Part shown: positions 11,477-22,982 of the stretch, piece after piece
How the letters are laid out: every line of letters begins with the position of its first letter
Position numbering within the stretch: position 1 is the first letter of the stretch
IMG/VR virus record: IMGVR_UViG_3300035670_000140
Location: 1 to 64,000 of that record
DNA length: 64,000 nt
Source of the DNA: a virus
Reading direction: 5' to 3' (one strand)
Notes under the pieces: generated by a model
What the model was told of the DNA's origin: nothing
Seen by the model: the letters and a program-made list of their open reading frames with translations, nothing else
Database searches by the model: none
Position numbers and translations under genes: made by a program

Positions 11477-13279
11477 ATGGCATCATACGTACAAGTCTCT
11501 AATTTAGACTTCAATCAAATTAAAACTGCTCTAAAGGAATATCTTAGAGCACAATCAGACTTCACTTCGTATGATTTTGAAGGATCAGCGATGAATGTCC
11601 TTTTGGACGTTCTTGCTTACAACACTTATTACACAGCATTCAATGCTAACATGCTGGTGAATGAGTTGTTTCTGGACTCGGCAACCCTCAGGGACAACGT
11701 TGTAGCACTTGCTAAGCAGTTAGGGTATAGACCAAAATCAAAGGTCGCTCCTGAGGCGAAAATTACTTTTAGAGTGGAATATAATGGTACAGCTCCAAAG
11801 ACTGCTGTACTAAAAAAGGGCACAGGTTTCACAACTGTATTTGATGAGACTTTATATTCTTTCGTTTGTGTTGAAGATCAGTCAGCACCTGTGGAAAACG
11901 GTGTTGCTTACTTCGACGATATTCCCATTTACGAAGGAACTGTTGTTACTAACAAATTTGTTGTTAATACTTCACTGACTCAACGTTTCATTATTCAAAA
12001 TGCCGATGTTGATATCAGCTCCATTCGTGTTAAAGTTTTTGACAGTATTCAGTCAACTTTCTATGAAATCTACGAATATGCTGACAACATTCTGAATGTA
12101 ACTCCAAATTCTAGAATTTTCTTCCTGGAAGAGATTGAAGATGAAAGATATCAATTATTCTTTGGTGATGGTATTCTAGGTAAAGCATTGGAGAATGGAC
12201 AAGAGATTGAAGTTTCGTATTTGATTACCAACGGTGCTGCTACAAATGGCGCTAAAAACTTTACATACAATGGCGTACTAACAGATTTAATTGGTGCTAC
12301 TGGTTATCCAAATACTGTCATTATTAATCCTGCTGCTACTGTTGTTGCTAACGGCGGTGCTGACATCGAATCAATTGCTAAAATTAAATATAATGCCCCA
12401 AAATATTTTGGTACACAAGATCGTGCTGTTACTGCTGACGATTATGCTGCTATCGTTAGAAACATTTACCCAGCGATTTCCGACATTATTACGTTCGGTG
12501 GAGAAGAAGACGAACCACCTGAGTATGGTAAAGTAAAAATCGTAATCAAACCATCATCTGCTAGCTTCTTATCTTCTACTACAAAGAGAGATATTGTAGC
12601 AAAACTGAAGAAGTATATGGTTGCTTCGGTGATTCCAGAAATCATTGATCCATCAATTCTTTATATCGAAGCAACTAGTAATATCTACTATTCACAATCT
12701 ATCACCACCCAGAGACCAGAGGAGATTAGAAATAAGGTAGTTTCTGGTGTAGAAGCATATCTAGCACAATCAACGGTAGAAAAGTTTAACGGAAAGTTTA
12801 GATTTAGTAAATTTGTATCAACAATTGATAATTCTGATCGTTCAATCAATTCAAATGCTACAACGATTAAAATGAGAAAGGATTTCTATCCTCAAATCAA
12901 TTCTTCATCTTACTACGAGCTTTGCTTCCAGAATCCATTTGACAAAGATTGTGAAGGTCCAACGCTTCAGTCAACAGGATTCAAAGTCACCGAGTTCCCT
13001 ACCTACACAGTGTATTTCGAAGATAGGGATGGCATAATCGTCCTATATAGAATAGACAGTTTAACTGGTGAAAAAATTACATTAAATGATTCTCTAGGTA
13101 CAGTAGATTATGACAAAGGCGAAGTTAAACTATACAATTTAACTATCGTTCAAGGTAGTTTTGATGATAATAAGATTGAAGTACGTGTAAATCCACTTTC
13201 TAATGATATCAGTGCTTCAAGAGAAGTGTATCTAGATGTAGATATCAGCAAGAGTAAATTTACTGCGTATCCAGAGTAA
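11477..13279 (+). CDS. 6: baseplate wedge protein gp6
   Basis: 600 aa against about 660 in T4. The J-like fold is visible: the N-terminus FNQIKTALKEYLRAQS, the helix AYNTYYTAFNANMLVNELFL, and the central domain with AVTADDYAAIVRNIYP and the KVKIVIKPSS strand. gp6 dimers form the continuous inner ring of the baseplate that opens on contraction. The C-terminal 100 residues (VTEFPTYTVYFEDRDG...) look like a beta addition. Followed after four bases by the gp7 gene. Confidence 0.93.
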   Translation: MASYVQVSNLDFNQIKTALKEYLRAQSDFTSYDFEGSAMNVLLDVLAYNTYYTAFNANMLVNELFLDSATLRDNVVALAKQLGYRPKSKVAPEAKITFRVEYNGTAPKTAVLKKGTGFTTVFDETLYSFVCVEDQSAPVENGVAYFDDIPIYEGTVVTNKFVVNTSLTQRFIIQNADVDISSIRVKVFDSIQSTFYEIYEYADNILNVTPNSRIFFLEEIEDERYQLFFGDGILGKALENGQEIEVSYLITNGAATNGAKNFTYNGVLTDLIGATGYPNTVIINPAATVVANGGADIESIAKIKYNAPKYFGTQDRAVTADDYAAIVRNIYPAISDIITFGGEEDEPPEYGKVKIVIKPSSASFLSSTTKRDIVAKLKKYMVASVIPEIIDPSILYIEATSNIYYSQSITTQRPEEIRNKVVSGVEAYLAQSTVEKFNGKFRFSKFVSTIDNSDRSINSNATTIKMRKDFYPQINSSSYYELCFQNPFDKDCEGPTLQSTGFKVTEFPTYTVYFEDRDGIIVLYRIDSLTGEKITLNDSLGTVDYDKGEVKLYNLTIVQGSFDDNKIEVRVNPLSNDISASREVYLDVDISKSKFTAYPE

Positions 13280-13283
13280 TTAG

Positions 13284-16200
13284 ATGGCTCCAAAGAAGAG
13301 AAGGATATCATCCCTGATTGAGTCTCAACTCCCAGGGTTTATAACGACAGAGTATGAAAATTTCTCTAAGTTTGTAGAAAAGTACTACGAACATCTGGAA
13401 TCTGCTGGTCAACCACTAGACATAATCTCTAATCTCGACAAGTATAGAGATATAAACTATTACGAAGAGAATCTACTTAATCAATCAACTAGACTATCAT
13501 CAAATATTTTAGCTGATTCTACTACAGTTACTGTAGATGATGCAACTTCATTCCCAGAAGAGAATGGTTATATCAAGATCGGAAGTGAAGTATTATTTTA
13601 TCAAACTAGAACAGATACTCAATTTTTAGAAGTTTCTAGAGGAGTTAGTGGAAATACAACTCTAGGAGATCTATACGAGTCATCTTCATTTGTAACAACA
13701 GCTGCTGGTCCACATTATACTGGAGATACTGTATACAATGTCAGTAATCTCTTTTTATATGCCTTAGTAAAGAATTTCGAGCAGACTTATCTTGGTTCTT
13801 TCCCAGAAGCATATTTGAAGGGTGAAGTTGATAAGAGAACTTTAATTAAAAATATCAGTAACTTCTACAAAGCAAAAGGTACTGATAGATCAGTTAAATT
13901 TATTTTTAACTCAATTATTGCTAAGGAACCATCAGATGTTCCAGAAATTTATAACCCAAAAGATTTTACTTTAAAATCTTCAACATCTGATTGGACAAAA
14001 GACTATTCACTGAAGGTAAAGATTAGTAATGGGGATCCAAATAGTCTAATTGGTAATACTATTACTCAAAATTTAGATGATTATGATACCAGCATTACAT
14101 TTGCTTCCGCTGTTGTTGATAATGTGATTTTTATCGGCAATGATGGGCAAGATGACTTATATCAGTTAATTTTAGAACCAAGCACAGTTAATGGTAGATT
14201 TGAAGTATATGGCAGAACAACCACTACTAAAACTGTACCAAGTTCATATTCAACTGGTGATAGAATTACTGTAAAATCGACATTAGGATTTCCAAAGCAA
14301 GGGAAACTTCTAATTGGTGATGAAGTCATTACTTACAATGACAAAAATGCTACTCAGTTTATTATTGATACTCGTTTAGGCCCAATAAGAAATCATAATT
14401 CAAACAAGACTGTCTATCGTTATTCTACTATTTCTAGCAGCAGTGTTAGACTTATTACATTAGGATTAATTTATAATCTATCACCAATTAATGCTGCTCC
14501 ATATTCATCGTCTGGAGAAATGATTCAGGTTTCAGAACCTGGATTTGAAACTTTAGATCCAATTGCTTTTGATAGAAATATTGGTAGAACTAGATGGTTG
14601 ATTAATGAAAATCCAATTACAAACTTTGCTGAAATCAAAGGTGTAGAAAGTCCATTTTATTCAGACGTTGCTACTGTTCTAGAAGATGAGCAATATTTCT
14701 ACATCTGTTCCTCATCGTACCCATCTGAGAATATTTTAGTAAATACTAATTACAATGTAACATTAAGTGACCAAAAGCACCTGAAATTAATCAGAAAACA
14801 ACCTATTACAACGACTGAAGTTTATCCAACTACAAATAGAGATGTTGGTATTTTTATTGATGGGGTTCCTGCTTTAGGTTATAAAGATAATGAATCTATT
14901 AAGTATGGAAAAATCGTATCATCGAGTATTACTAATAAAGGTGTTTCTTATCAAGCGCCACCATTCGTTCTTATAAACGAAACTCCAAACAAAGCTAGAG
15001 CAATATTGTCTGGTTCTGTTGTAGACTCTATTGAAATTTTAACAGAAGAAGTATTTACAGAAGATCCTGAAGTAAGAATTACATCTGGTGAAGGTGCTGT
15101 GTTAAGACCCGTTATTACTAACGGTAGTATTACTAGTATGGATGTACTTGATCCAGGTCAGTATTATTCATCACCTCCTATTATTAGAATTGTTGATACT
15201 TTAGGTAAAGGTAATTTTGCTGAGTATGAAGCAGTACTGGACCCTAATGGTTCTATTATAGAAGCTCGTAAAATAGCAGGAGGAAGATTTTATACAAGAG
15301 GTAATACTATCGTAACTGTCGAACCTGTTGGTAAAAATGCTACTGCTAGGGCATCTATTAAAGAATGGGTATTCAATAGATACGAAAAATTAAAGAATAA
15401 CTTAGATAGTGATAACGGAACTGTTTTTGCTAGTTTCGATCCAAGCAAAAACTATGGTTATGCTTATGTGGCAAATCCATTGAATGTTCGTAAAAGATCT
15501 TATGTTAGTTTGACAGATTTCACATCTGATGATGGATCTGTTCATTCTCCTATTGTAGGATATGCTTATGATGGCAATCCAATTTACGGACCTTATGGAT
15601 ACGAAGATCCAACAGATTCATCTTCCAATATTGTCAGATTATCTTCTGGTTATCAAATAAAGAACTCAAGACCAAGCGGACCAGATACTGGAAGATATCC
15701 ACTAGGTAGTTTTATTGATGACTATAGATGGGTTCCTAGTGTTAATTCTGGTAAAACTGAGTTAGATCAAAATAATGGCAGATTCTGTGTAACTCCAGAT
15801 TATCCAAATGGAGTGTATGCTTATTTTATAACTATAGATTCTAGCGAAACACCTGTATTTCCTTACATTCTAGGTGTAAATTATTACTCTTTACCAGTAG
15901 ATTCAAATTATAATTCATCTATTTCACAAGATGATATTCCACGTACTTTAAAATCGATTCGTTCTGATGTATCAGAAAGAAACGGTAGTGGATTTATTGG
16001 ATTAATTCAAGATGTAAAAAATGGAAATATAACTTCTGGTTATGTCGAATCATCTTTACCAATTCACTCGCCAGGAAATGTTGTATACTTAAATAATTTT
16101 GAAACTGGTGGTAGTGGAGCTTCTGTTGTAGTAAATGAAGTTACTGGGAAACCAATTTCTTCAATTGAATCTATTCAAACAAAAGCTAATAGAATTTCCA

Positions 16201-19200
16201 TTCAAGAAAGTGCCTACTTATTTGATAATGATCTAATTACACAAACTGATGCCGATGGCGCAGTTCTAGCTAATGGTAGATTAGTTGGAGATGTTTTTAA
16301 TGCTAGCGAGTTAGTTTTAAGAAACGTCACTGGTCAGTTTAATTCTATTAGACCAATAGATTCGTCAACTCAAGTTTATAGATTGGTTCTCAATATTGAT
16401 TCAAACTTTACAGTAAATTCAACATTAGTACTAAGAAATGACGATGATGAAGTTATTGCTCAAGGTATTATTTTAGAAACTATTGTAAGACAAAATTCAG
16501 TTAAAGTTAAGTTAACTAGTGGAGATTTTATTGTTACTGAAGACTATTATCTGCGTAGTTCTAATTTAAGTGATACAAATAGAGCGGAAATTATTTCGTT
16601 AGAGTCTTTGAGTAGAGATTTAACACCATTTAACGTACAAGAAAATATTGCTATTGTACAAACATCACAACCACATAACTTAGGTGTTGGGGATTCTGTT
16701 AATATTGATGTAATTCCTAATGACGCTGTTTCCGAAACTCAATACTATGTAAGAAAAAGACTGTATCAGAATGCTGTAGCACTTGCTCCATCACATACTT
16801 CTAATATTATTGATCAAGGTATTGGTAGTGCTGATGTTTTAAATTCTGGTAGAGGATATGGTGTAGGAACATATACAGATGTGGAATTGATATTCCAAGA
16901 TGTCAATAAAGCAAGAACTAATATTGGCAAACCAGGAGATCTCAATAACGCCAAAGCTACTATTATCGTTAGCAATCCTGGTGTTAATGGATCTACTGTA
17001 ACTTCAGTAATTATAACTTCCAAAGGAAAGGGGTACAGAAAAGGTGATGTTCTCACTGTAGATGATGATGATCTTAATAGAAATGTTTCTGATACATCAC
17101 CACAAAGATTGGTATTAGAAGTTGATCACGTTGGTTTTGCTGCTAATAATACGGTTCTGAAGCTTTCTAACGTTAATAATATTTCTCAAGATGATTATCT
17201 TCAAATAAGTCAAGAAATTGTAAAAGTAGTATCAGTTGATGTAATTAAAAAGGAAGTTGTTGTATCTAGAGGGCAGCAAAATACAGTTCCTTTAAACCAC
17301 TATAATGATGCTGAAGTAACATTAAAAGATGGTTTCTATAGATTTGACAATAATTTCAGACCATTTGGTTCTGACATGTTAAAACCATTCTTGATTTCAT
17401 ATGACGAGAACACACAAAATATTAATGTTGCTTTTGAATATTCCGTTCAAAATCCACAGAAATTATCAATCAGCTCTACTTTCTTTGACGAAAGTCTTCC
17501 AAAAAAATTAGTTAAGTTTAGATCTGTTGATGAAGCTAATTTCAAATTAGAGTTTTCCACAGATAATTCTAATTTCGATACAAATCCAATTATAGAAATA
17601 CAAAAATATTACAAGTATAATTTTGACGTAGGTCATCCTTCCATGGGAGATACCTATCTAGATTTCTCTTCGAGTTCTAACTATAATATTTTTACAGAAG
17701 AAAAAGAAGTTAGTACAATTGCTCCTGGAAACTCAGGATCATTTGTTTCTATAAAATTGGGATTTGGTCCTGCTATTGCTAGCAATACATATCAGGAAAG
17801 AAAAGCAGTAAACTTCCAGAATTATTTTTATTTCATTAAGGTTTCTCCCGATGTAGATACTGGTCGATCATATTTAAAAATTGTTGATGATCCACTTGCT
17901 GGTACTAAAAATGTAATCTACACAACTGCTAATAAGTTTGTATATGAATTAGACAAAACTCCATCATATGATGGAAGTGGTGTAATGTCTTACACAACAA
18001 CTGCTAGGAATGCTATTGGTCAAATTAAATCAGTTAGAGTAGTTAACACTGGGGAAAATTATAAATTTATTCCTACTGTGTTTGGTGTTTCTCCAGCAGA
18101 ATCTAATGAAGCTATTGTTGATCCAATATGGGATCCTATATCAAAAGATGTGTTGGGATTTAATATTTTAGAGCAAGGTAATAACTATTCTAATCCAATT
18201 ATTGTAATGAGTGATGGAGATGGAATTGGATTTGAATATGAATGTTTGGTAGAATTAGGAAAAATAAGACAGATAAAAGTTATTAAAAAAGGTTCTTCTT
18301 TTACATATAAACCAACATTTAAAGTTGTAGAATCTAATGTGAAAATCTATATGGAATCCAATAATATTGGATCCCCACGAAATGTTAAAATTACAAATCC
18401 AGGAAGAGGATTTAATTCAGATCAATCACAACTAAGCACATACAAATCACCAACTACTTTTGTTTTGAGAAACATAAGTGGAAGATTTTTTGCTGGAGAA
18501 AAAATTATTCAACCATCCACAAATGCTACTGCTATAGTAGCAAAAGATGGATGGAGAGAGGGTAGTAACTTACTCAAAGTTCAAAAAATTACTGGTGTAT
18601 TTGAAAACGGTACTGTTATTAAAAGTACAAAGGACAATGGTAGATTTGGAACTTTATATGCTCAATTATCTACAGAGTTCAAACCAGAAATAAAATCATA
18701 TGTAGATAACGTAGGTTATTTTACTTCTGATAGAGGTAAATTAAGTAATGCCAATCAAAGATTACAAGATTCTTATTTTTATCAGGATTACTCATATGTC
18801 GTAAAGTCTAAGTCTTCTATTGAAGCTTGGAGAAATCTAATCAAAGAAACTACCCATCCTGCTGGTTTCTTGATGTTTGGTGAAATGGTTATTGACTCTA
18901 AGGCAGAGAGTCAAATGCCTACTGAGCAACAACCAATATCACATTTTAGTGTTATTGAATTAGATCCAATTCAAATTACATCTATTTCTACTTCTAAGAT
19001 CTTAACTGTTGTTCAATACAAGTTAGAGTCGTTAATTTTAGAAGATGGTATTGGATCAGTTTCTGTTGATACATTTGATACTTCCGAAACTCAAACATTT
19101 GATGTTAAGTTGTCTCCAGAGTTTAATGGAGACTTTGATCCAGACACAGGTCAGTTAATTGGTAATACATCATTTACTCTTATTAATAGAGCGAATAATA

Positions 19201-22200
19201 CAGCAGTAAGTTTAAATAATTCCCAACAATTAATTGTAACTTTAGATGGTATTTTCCAAGAACCTGGAGTATCATATACTGTTTCTGGATCTAATATTAT
19301 ATTCTCCGCTCCACCACTAGGAAAGAGAATTGTAGAAGGTCAAGAAGTCGAAGCTGTTAAGTTTTATGGAAGAGCGATTAAGTTTAAAACCCCTTCATTA
19401 TCATCAAGATACTTTAGAAAAGTAAAATCGATTGCTAATCAATTTGATGGAGTACAGTTCGAATTTGACTTATATTGGGAAGATGATAATTCATTAGTAA
19501 AAACTGATCCCAAAGAAAATTTAATTGTAGCACTCAATAGTGTTGTACAGAAAGCAAGATTAACTGAGAAAGAACCATTTGGAAATTCTTACAGTATTAT
19601 TAGATCAGAAGATCCAGCGGTTACTGATAAAATTAGATTTTCCAAACCACCTGTTGATAACGAAGATCTATATGGACCTCCAGAAGAAATTCCAGAAAGT
19701 CTAAAAAATTACGAAAAATGCTTTATCTATAGCGTCGGTAGTTATGAAAGATTGACTATCAATTCTAATCTATATGAGTATAGATTTGCTGGACCTTACT
19801 TAATTCAGGATGAAGTTACTGGTTCTATTAGAAAAATTGATGAACCTAGATATGCTCTGGTCTTTATCGATGGTGTTCTACAAAGAGATGTAGATGCCTA
19901 TCAAATTGTAGGACCTAACATTACTTTCACTCAAAACTTAAAAGTATATCAAGATCCTAATGGCGATAGAATTACTCAAGATGTAAATATTATCTTGATG
20001 TATGGTAGAGATGTAGCAAAGAGTTTAACTTTCTATGATTTCGAACCATATACTTTCAATAATACATTAATTGTAACTTTAGAAGGTGATGATATTTCTT
20101 CCAAATTTATAAAGTTATACAATTTTAATTCGCTAAGTGTTAATTATTTTAAGCAAGATGATACTATTGTTGGAAAAGTAATTCGATATACTGAATTAAA
20201 TAATGACAAAATAGAAATTTTATTCCAAAATCCAAAAAATATTAGTTTAAATCAAAATGAATTAACATTAGTTAACGTATCTAAAAATTCACAAGAAACT
20301 GTTTTAGCTGGTAATTATACAATATCATATTATTATAAAACCGATTCTGACGGCGAAAGAGTTTTAGAAAGAACTATTCCTTCATGGCTTTATGGATCTC
20401 AGTTGGGTAATGTAGCTTGGAGCAATAAAAATTCTATGCTTGGCAATCTTTTGCCTGGTGATAGAATTTTAATCGATGGAGAAAATGATTTTAGAACTAT
20501 AATTTCAACACCAGACACTACTAAAACTAAGTCTTACCGAGATGGAGACTTGGTACAAAACGAATATTATGCTAATACTAAAACAACAAATTACGAGGGA
20601 GACACTCAAGGTGAAGGTCTAAGTATTACGGCAAATGTAAATTCTTTTGGACAAATTACTACATTAAATGTTTCTGATGTTGATTGGAACCAAAGAGATC
20701 TTGATTTATATTTTGAACAAGGAATTCTACTTCAACCAACTGCCTACGAATATTACACAACGCCAGAAATTCATTTCATTCCCGTTGATGGCAACGGTGG
20801 TGGAGCAAAAGCTGAAGTAATTGCTTATGGCGGTCAAATTCTTGATGTTGTATTAATTGATGGTGGATCTGGATACACAGCACCACCAAAAGTAGTTGTA
20901 TCAAGAAGATACAAGAGAATTAAAGAATTAAGTCGTAAAGTTGATTCGTTGACAGTGCTGAATATTGGTACTGAAATTAGCGTAAAACAAGAGATTGTTT
21001 CTGATTCTCAAATCACTATTACTGGTGCTGGAGATATTTCTGGATTTATTTCTGTTGCTACTTTTGGTGGATTCGTTGCTGGAATAAACAGTGATATCGA
21101 TATAACAGAAATTGTATTACCATCACCAAAAATTGTGAGGATGACTGACAAGAAATTTGTCAGTGAATTTACTGTACAATCTCCAACTATTGAAGTTTAT
21201 TATATTGATAGATTAATTGATTCTTATGTATCCGTAGTAATTGGCGGCGTTTATGGATTCGAATCTAGTGCTTCTATTCAAACTATCTCGGTTGACGAAT
21301 TAACTTCAATTTTCCAAATTAAAGCTAATAAAGCATTTAGACAAGAAAAAGCTGATTCTGTTAATGGAATTGGAACATTTCTCGATGCTCCAATGGATCT
21401 TAATGATGTTATTGCTTTTGTTCCTAATACAGAAAGATTCCCAGATACTCCAAGCAGACTTAGAATTGGTCGTGAAGTAATTTACTATACCAACAAGAAG
21501 CAAGATCGTTTCTTGGGTTTAACTAGAGGATATCAAGGAAGTCCACTAGAAACACATAATGCTGGAGATTTAGTATTACATTATCCAGAATTTATTACTA
21601 TTGTTTCTGGTGGTATCAATACTATCCTCAGTGAAGGAAGTGTTTCTTCCAGTGACATTACTGTTTTAGAACAAAAGACATCTATTCAATCTATTATAGA
21701 AGTTAAGCAATTTGAAGAATCTTATAATGAAATCGATGTTAAACTACAAGTAGAATCTCCTAAAACTTTCCAACCAAAAGCTTTACCTTGGATTGCTATT
21801 ATTCCAAGAGATTCTTATAATATTGTCACCGAAACTTATTCTTCAGTTTCTTATATAACTCCAATTAATGCTCCATCTGCCCAAGTTGTTGGATCTGTTG
21901 TATCTCAAGTTGTTACATTAAATGAAAGAGAAATTCAGTTAACATCTGATCAACAAATTCAATTAGATACTTCCGCTGTTATTACATCAGTAAGTATTGG
22001 AAATATTGCCGCCACAATATCATCTTCATCGGCACTTGTTTCTTCTTCTTACGAAACAAGTGAAATTACACTATCACCTCAAATTCAAGCTGTAAACACT
22101 TTCACGACATTCTCCACTCAAATTATAGAAAATGTTCAAACATCAGATTTAGATATCCAATCATATAGTTCAACTGTAGTTTCATTAACTTCATTTGCTG

Positions 22201-22982
22201 GAAATGTAACATCGTTGATCAGTAGAGAAACTGTAAATGATCCATTTGTAATGTATCACAATACAGAATTAACAGCTACTGTTGCTGATATTAATACATT
22301 TTCTTCAACAGTGACGATGCTTATTGGTGGAGGTTTTGCTTCTGGTTCCACAAGAGAAACTGATTACAGATTTTCTTATGTTGATTTCTTGATTGAAGAA
22401 TATGTGTTAGAAAATTTTATAGTACAAAGAAGTAATAATGTTGTTAATTTAGATACTCCGTATAATGAAGTTTTTAATAGAAACGGTTCTTCAATTACTG
22501 TTGATAATAAAAATCAATATTCTCCAGAAGGATTTGAAGATTATACTTTAGGAAACGCTGGTCTTACTCTAGACATTTATGAATCCACAGCATTTGTTGA
22601 TACTGGTATAAATTACGGTACTAGCATTAATGATGTAGATTTAATCTATTCTGGATTAACTATAAAAGACTTTGAAATTCGATCGAATTCAGCTTTTACT
22701 TCCAATGGGACTAGATTTAATTTTGGTATACCAACATATCAAACTCCAGTAACTATTTGTGCTGCTGGTGGATCTATTGGAAATACATTACAAGTTCAAA
22801 ATACTGATTACTTTAGCAATCCATCTGTTACTGGAATCCCAGTACACTACTTGTTTACTGAATCTGGCACAGTTCTTTCATATACAGGATTAACACAAAC
22901 AACATTTACAGGAATTTCTGTTGTTAGGGGGCCCGCATCTATTAACATAAATGATGATATTATTCCCTTCACAATTGTATAA
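13284..22982 (+). CDS. 7: giant baseplate wedge protein gp7 (3232 aa)
   Basis: Residues 1-290 match the C-terminal part of T4 gp7 as I recall it: a polymerisation-type start (FITTEYENFSKFVEKYYEHL), VDKRTLIKNISNFYKAKGTD with VKFIFNSI, and an insertion strand ending LIGNTITQNL. A second T4 gp7 block appears near residue 1829-1870 (YSYVVKSKSSIEAWRN, then THPAGFLMFGEM). About 1,500 residues of beta modules separate these blocks, and 1,360 residues follow. Many segments are G-x-G-Y-type modules (GSGYTAPPKVVV near 20880; GKGYRKGDVLTV near 17035). T4 gp7 has 1032 aa. In T4, gp7 is the wedge arm joining gp6, gp8 and gp10. The late part is Ser/Thr-rich (about 21600-22330) and may be a stalk. Confidence 0.85.
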   Translation: MAPKKRRISSLIESQLPGFITTEYENFSKFVEKYYEHLESAGQPLDIISNLDKYRDINYYEENLLNQSTRLSSNILADSTTVTVDDATSFPEENGYIKIGSEVLFYQTRTDTQFLEVSRGVSGNTTLGDLYESSSFVTTAAGPHYTGDTVYNVSNLFLYALVKNFEQTYLGSFPEAYLKGEVDKRTLIKNISNFYKAKGTDRSVKFIFNSIIAKEPSDVPEIYNPKDFTLKSSTSDWTKDYSLKVKISNGDPNSLIGNTITQNLDDYDTSITFASAVVDNVIFIGNDGQDDLYQLILEPSTVNGRFEVYGRTTTTKTVPSSYSTGDRITVKSTLGFPKQGKLLIGDEVITYNDKNATQFIIDTRLGPIRNHNSNKTVYRYSTISSSSVRLITLGLIYNLSPINAAPYSSSGEMIQVSEPGFETLDPIAFDRNIGRTRWLINENPITNFAEIKGVESPFYSDVATVLEDEQYFYICSSSYPSENILVNTNYNVTLSDQKHLKLIRKQPITTTEVYPTTNRDVGIFIDGVPALGYKDNESIKYGKIVSSSITNKGVSYQAPPFVLINETPNKARAILSGSVVDSIEILTEEVFTEDPEVRITSGEGAVLRPVITNGSITSMDVLDPGQYYSSPPIIRIVDTLGKGNFAEYEAVLDPNGSIIEARKIAGGRFYTRGNTIVTVEPVGKNATARASIKEWVFNRYEKLKNNLDSDNGTVFASFDPSKNYGYAYVANPLNVRKRSYVSLTDFTSDDGSVHSPIVGYAYDGNPIYGPYGYEDPTDSSSNIVRLSSGYQIKNSRPSGPDTGRYPLGSFIDDYRWVPSVNSGKTELDQNNGRFCVTPDYPNGVYAYFITIDSSETPVFPYILGVNYYSLPVDSNYNSSISQDDIPRTLKSIRSDVSERNGSGFIGLIQDVKNGNITSGYVESSLPIHSPGNVVYLNNFETGGSGASVVVNEVTGKPISSIESIQTKANRISIQESAYLFDNDLITQTDADGAVLANGRLVGDVFNASELVLRNVTGQFNSIRPIDSSTQVYRLVLNIDSNFTVNSTLVLRNDDDEVIAQGIILETIVRQNSVKVKLTSGDFIVTEDYYLRSSNLSDTNRAEIISLESLSRDLTPFNVQENIAIVQTSQPHNLGVGDSVNIDVIPNDAVSETQYYVRKRLYQNAVALAPSHTSNIIDQGIGSADVLNSGRGYGVGTYTDVELIFQDVNKARTNIGKPGDLNNAKATIIVSNPGVNGSTVTSVIITSKGKGYRKGDVLTVDDDDLNRNVSDTSPQRLVLEVDHVGFAANNTVLKLSNVNNISQDDYLQISQEIVKVVSVDVIKKEVVVSRGQQNTVPLNHYNDAEVTLKDGFYRFDNNFRPFGSDMLKPFLISYDENTQNINVAFEYSVQNPQKLSISSTFFDESLPKKLVKFRSVDEANFKLEFSTDNSNFDTNPIIEIQKYYKYNFDVGHPSMGDTYLDFSSSSNYNIFTEEKEVSTIAPGNSGSFVSIKLGFGPAIASNTYQERKAVNFQNYFYFIKVSPDVDTGRSYLKIVDDPLAGTKNVIYTTANKFVYELDKTPSYDGSGVMSYTTTARNAIGQIKSVRVVNTGENYKFIPTVFGVSPAESNEAIVDPIWDPISKDVLGFNILEQGNNYSNPIIVMSDGDGIGFEYECLVELGKIRQIKVIKKGSSFTYKPTFKVVESNVKIYMESNNIGSPRNVKITNPGRGFNSDQSQLSTYKSPTTFVLRNISGRFFAGEKIIQPSTNATAIVAKDGWREGSNLLKVQKITGVFENGTVIKSTKDNGRFGTLYAQLSTEFKPEIKSYVDNVGYFTSDRGKLSNANQRLQDSYFYQDYSYVVKSKSSIEAWRNLIKETTHPAGFLMFGEMVIDSKAESQMPTEQQPISHFSVIELDPIQITSISTSKILTVVQYKLESLILEDGIGSVSVDTFDTSETQTFDVKLSPEFNGDFDPDTGQLIGNTSFTLINRANNTAVSLNNSQQLIVTLDGIFQEPGVSYTVSGSNIIFSAPPLGKRIVEGQEVEAVKFYGRAIKFKTPSLSSRYFRKVKSIANQFDGVQFEFDLYWEDDNSLVKTDPKENLIVALNSVVQKARLTEKEPFGNSYSIIRSEDPAVTDKIRFSKPPVDNEDLYGPPEEIPESLKNYEKCFIYSVGSYERLTINSNLYEYRFAGPYLIQDEVTGSIRKIDEPRYALVFIDGVLQRDVDAYQIVGPNITFTQNLKVYQDPNGDRITQDVNIILMYGRDVAKSLTFYDFEPYTFNNTLIVTLEGDDISSKFIKLYNFNSLSVNYFKQDDTIVGKVIRYTELNNDKIEILFQNPKNISLNQNELTLVNVSKNSQETVLAGNYTISYYYKTDSDGERVLERTIPSWLYGSQLGNVAWSNKNSMLGNLLPGDRILIDGENDFRTIISTPDTTKTKSYRDGDLVQNEYYANTKTTNYEGDTQGEGLSITANVNSFGQITTLNVSDVDWNQRDLDLYFEQGILLQPTAYEYYTTPEIHFIPVDGNGGGAKAEVIAYGGQILDVVLIDGGSGYTAPPKVVVSRRYKRIKELSRKVDSLTVLNIGTEISVKQEIVSDSQITITGAGDISGFISVATFGGFVAGINSDIDITEIVLPSPKIVRMTDKKFVSEFTVQSPTIEVYYIDRLIDSYVSVVIGGVYGFESSASIQTISVDELTSIFQIKANKAFRQEKADSVNGIGTFLDAPMDLNDVIAFVPNTERFPDTPSRLRIGREVIYYTNKKQDRFLGLTRGYQGSPLETHNAGDLVLHYPEFITIVSGGINTILSEGSVSSSDITVLEQKTSIQSIIEVKQFEESYNEIDVKLQVESPKTFQPKALPWIAIIPRDSYNIVTETYSSVSYITPINAPSAQVVGSVVSQVVTLNEREIQLTSDQQIQLDTSAVITSVSIGNIAATISSSSALVSSSYETSEITLSPQIQAVNTFTTFSTQIIENVQTSDLDIQSYSSTVVSLTSFAGNVTSLISRETVNDPFVMYHNTELTATVADINTFSSTVTMLIGGGFASGSTRETDYRFSYVDFLIEEYVLENFIVQRSNNVVNLDTPYNEVFNRNGSSITVDNKNQYSPEGFEDYTLGNAGLTLDIYESTAFVDTGINYGTSINDVDLIYSGLTIKDFEIRSNSAFTSNGTRFNFGIPTYQTPVTICAAGGSIGNTLQVQNTDYFSNPSVTGIPVHYLFTESGTVLSYTGLTQTTFTGISVVRGPASININDDIIPFTIV

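Noticed and set aside
12291-12536. 81-aa + strand frame inside gp6
   Set aside because: Leu-rich out-of-frame shadow of a conserved gp6 segment.
17553-17561. Single TTTTCCACA inside gp7 (and one at 11890 inside gp6)
   Set aside because: Isolated, within coding sequence, and in line with chance; not counted as part of an origin.
21600-22330. Frameshift or join of two genes within the giant gp7
   Set aside because: The frame stays open with the same codon use; change to Ser/Thr-rich sequence looks like a stalk region, not a frame error.
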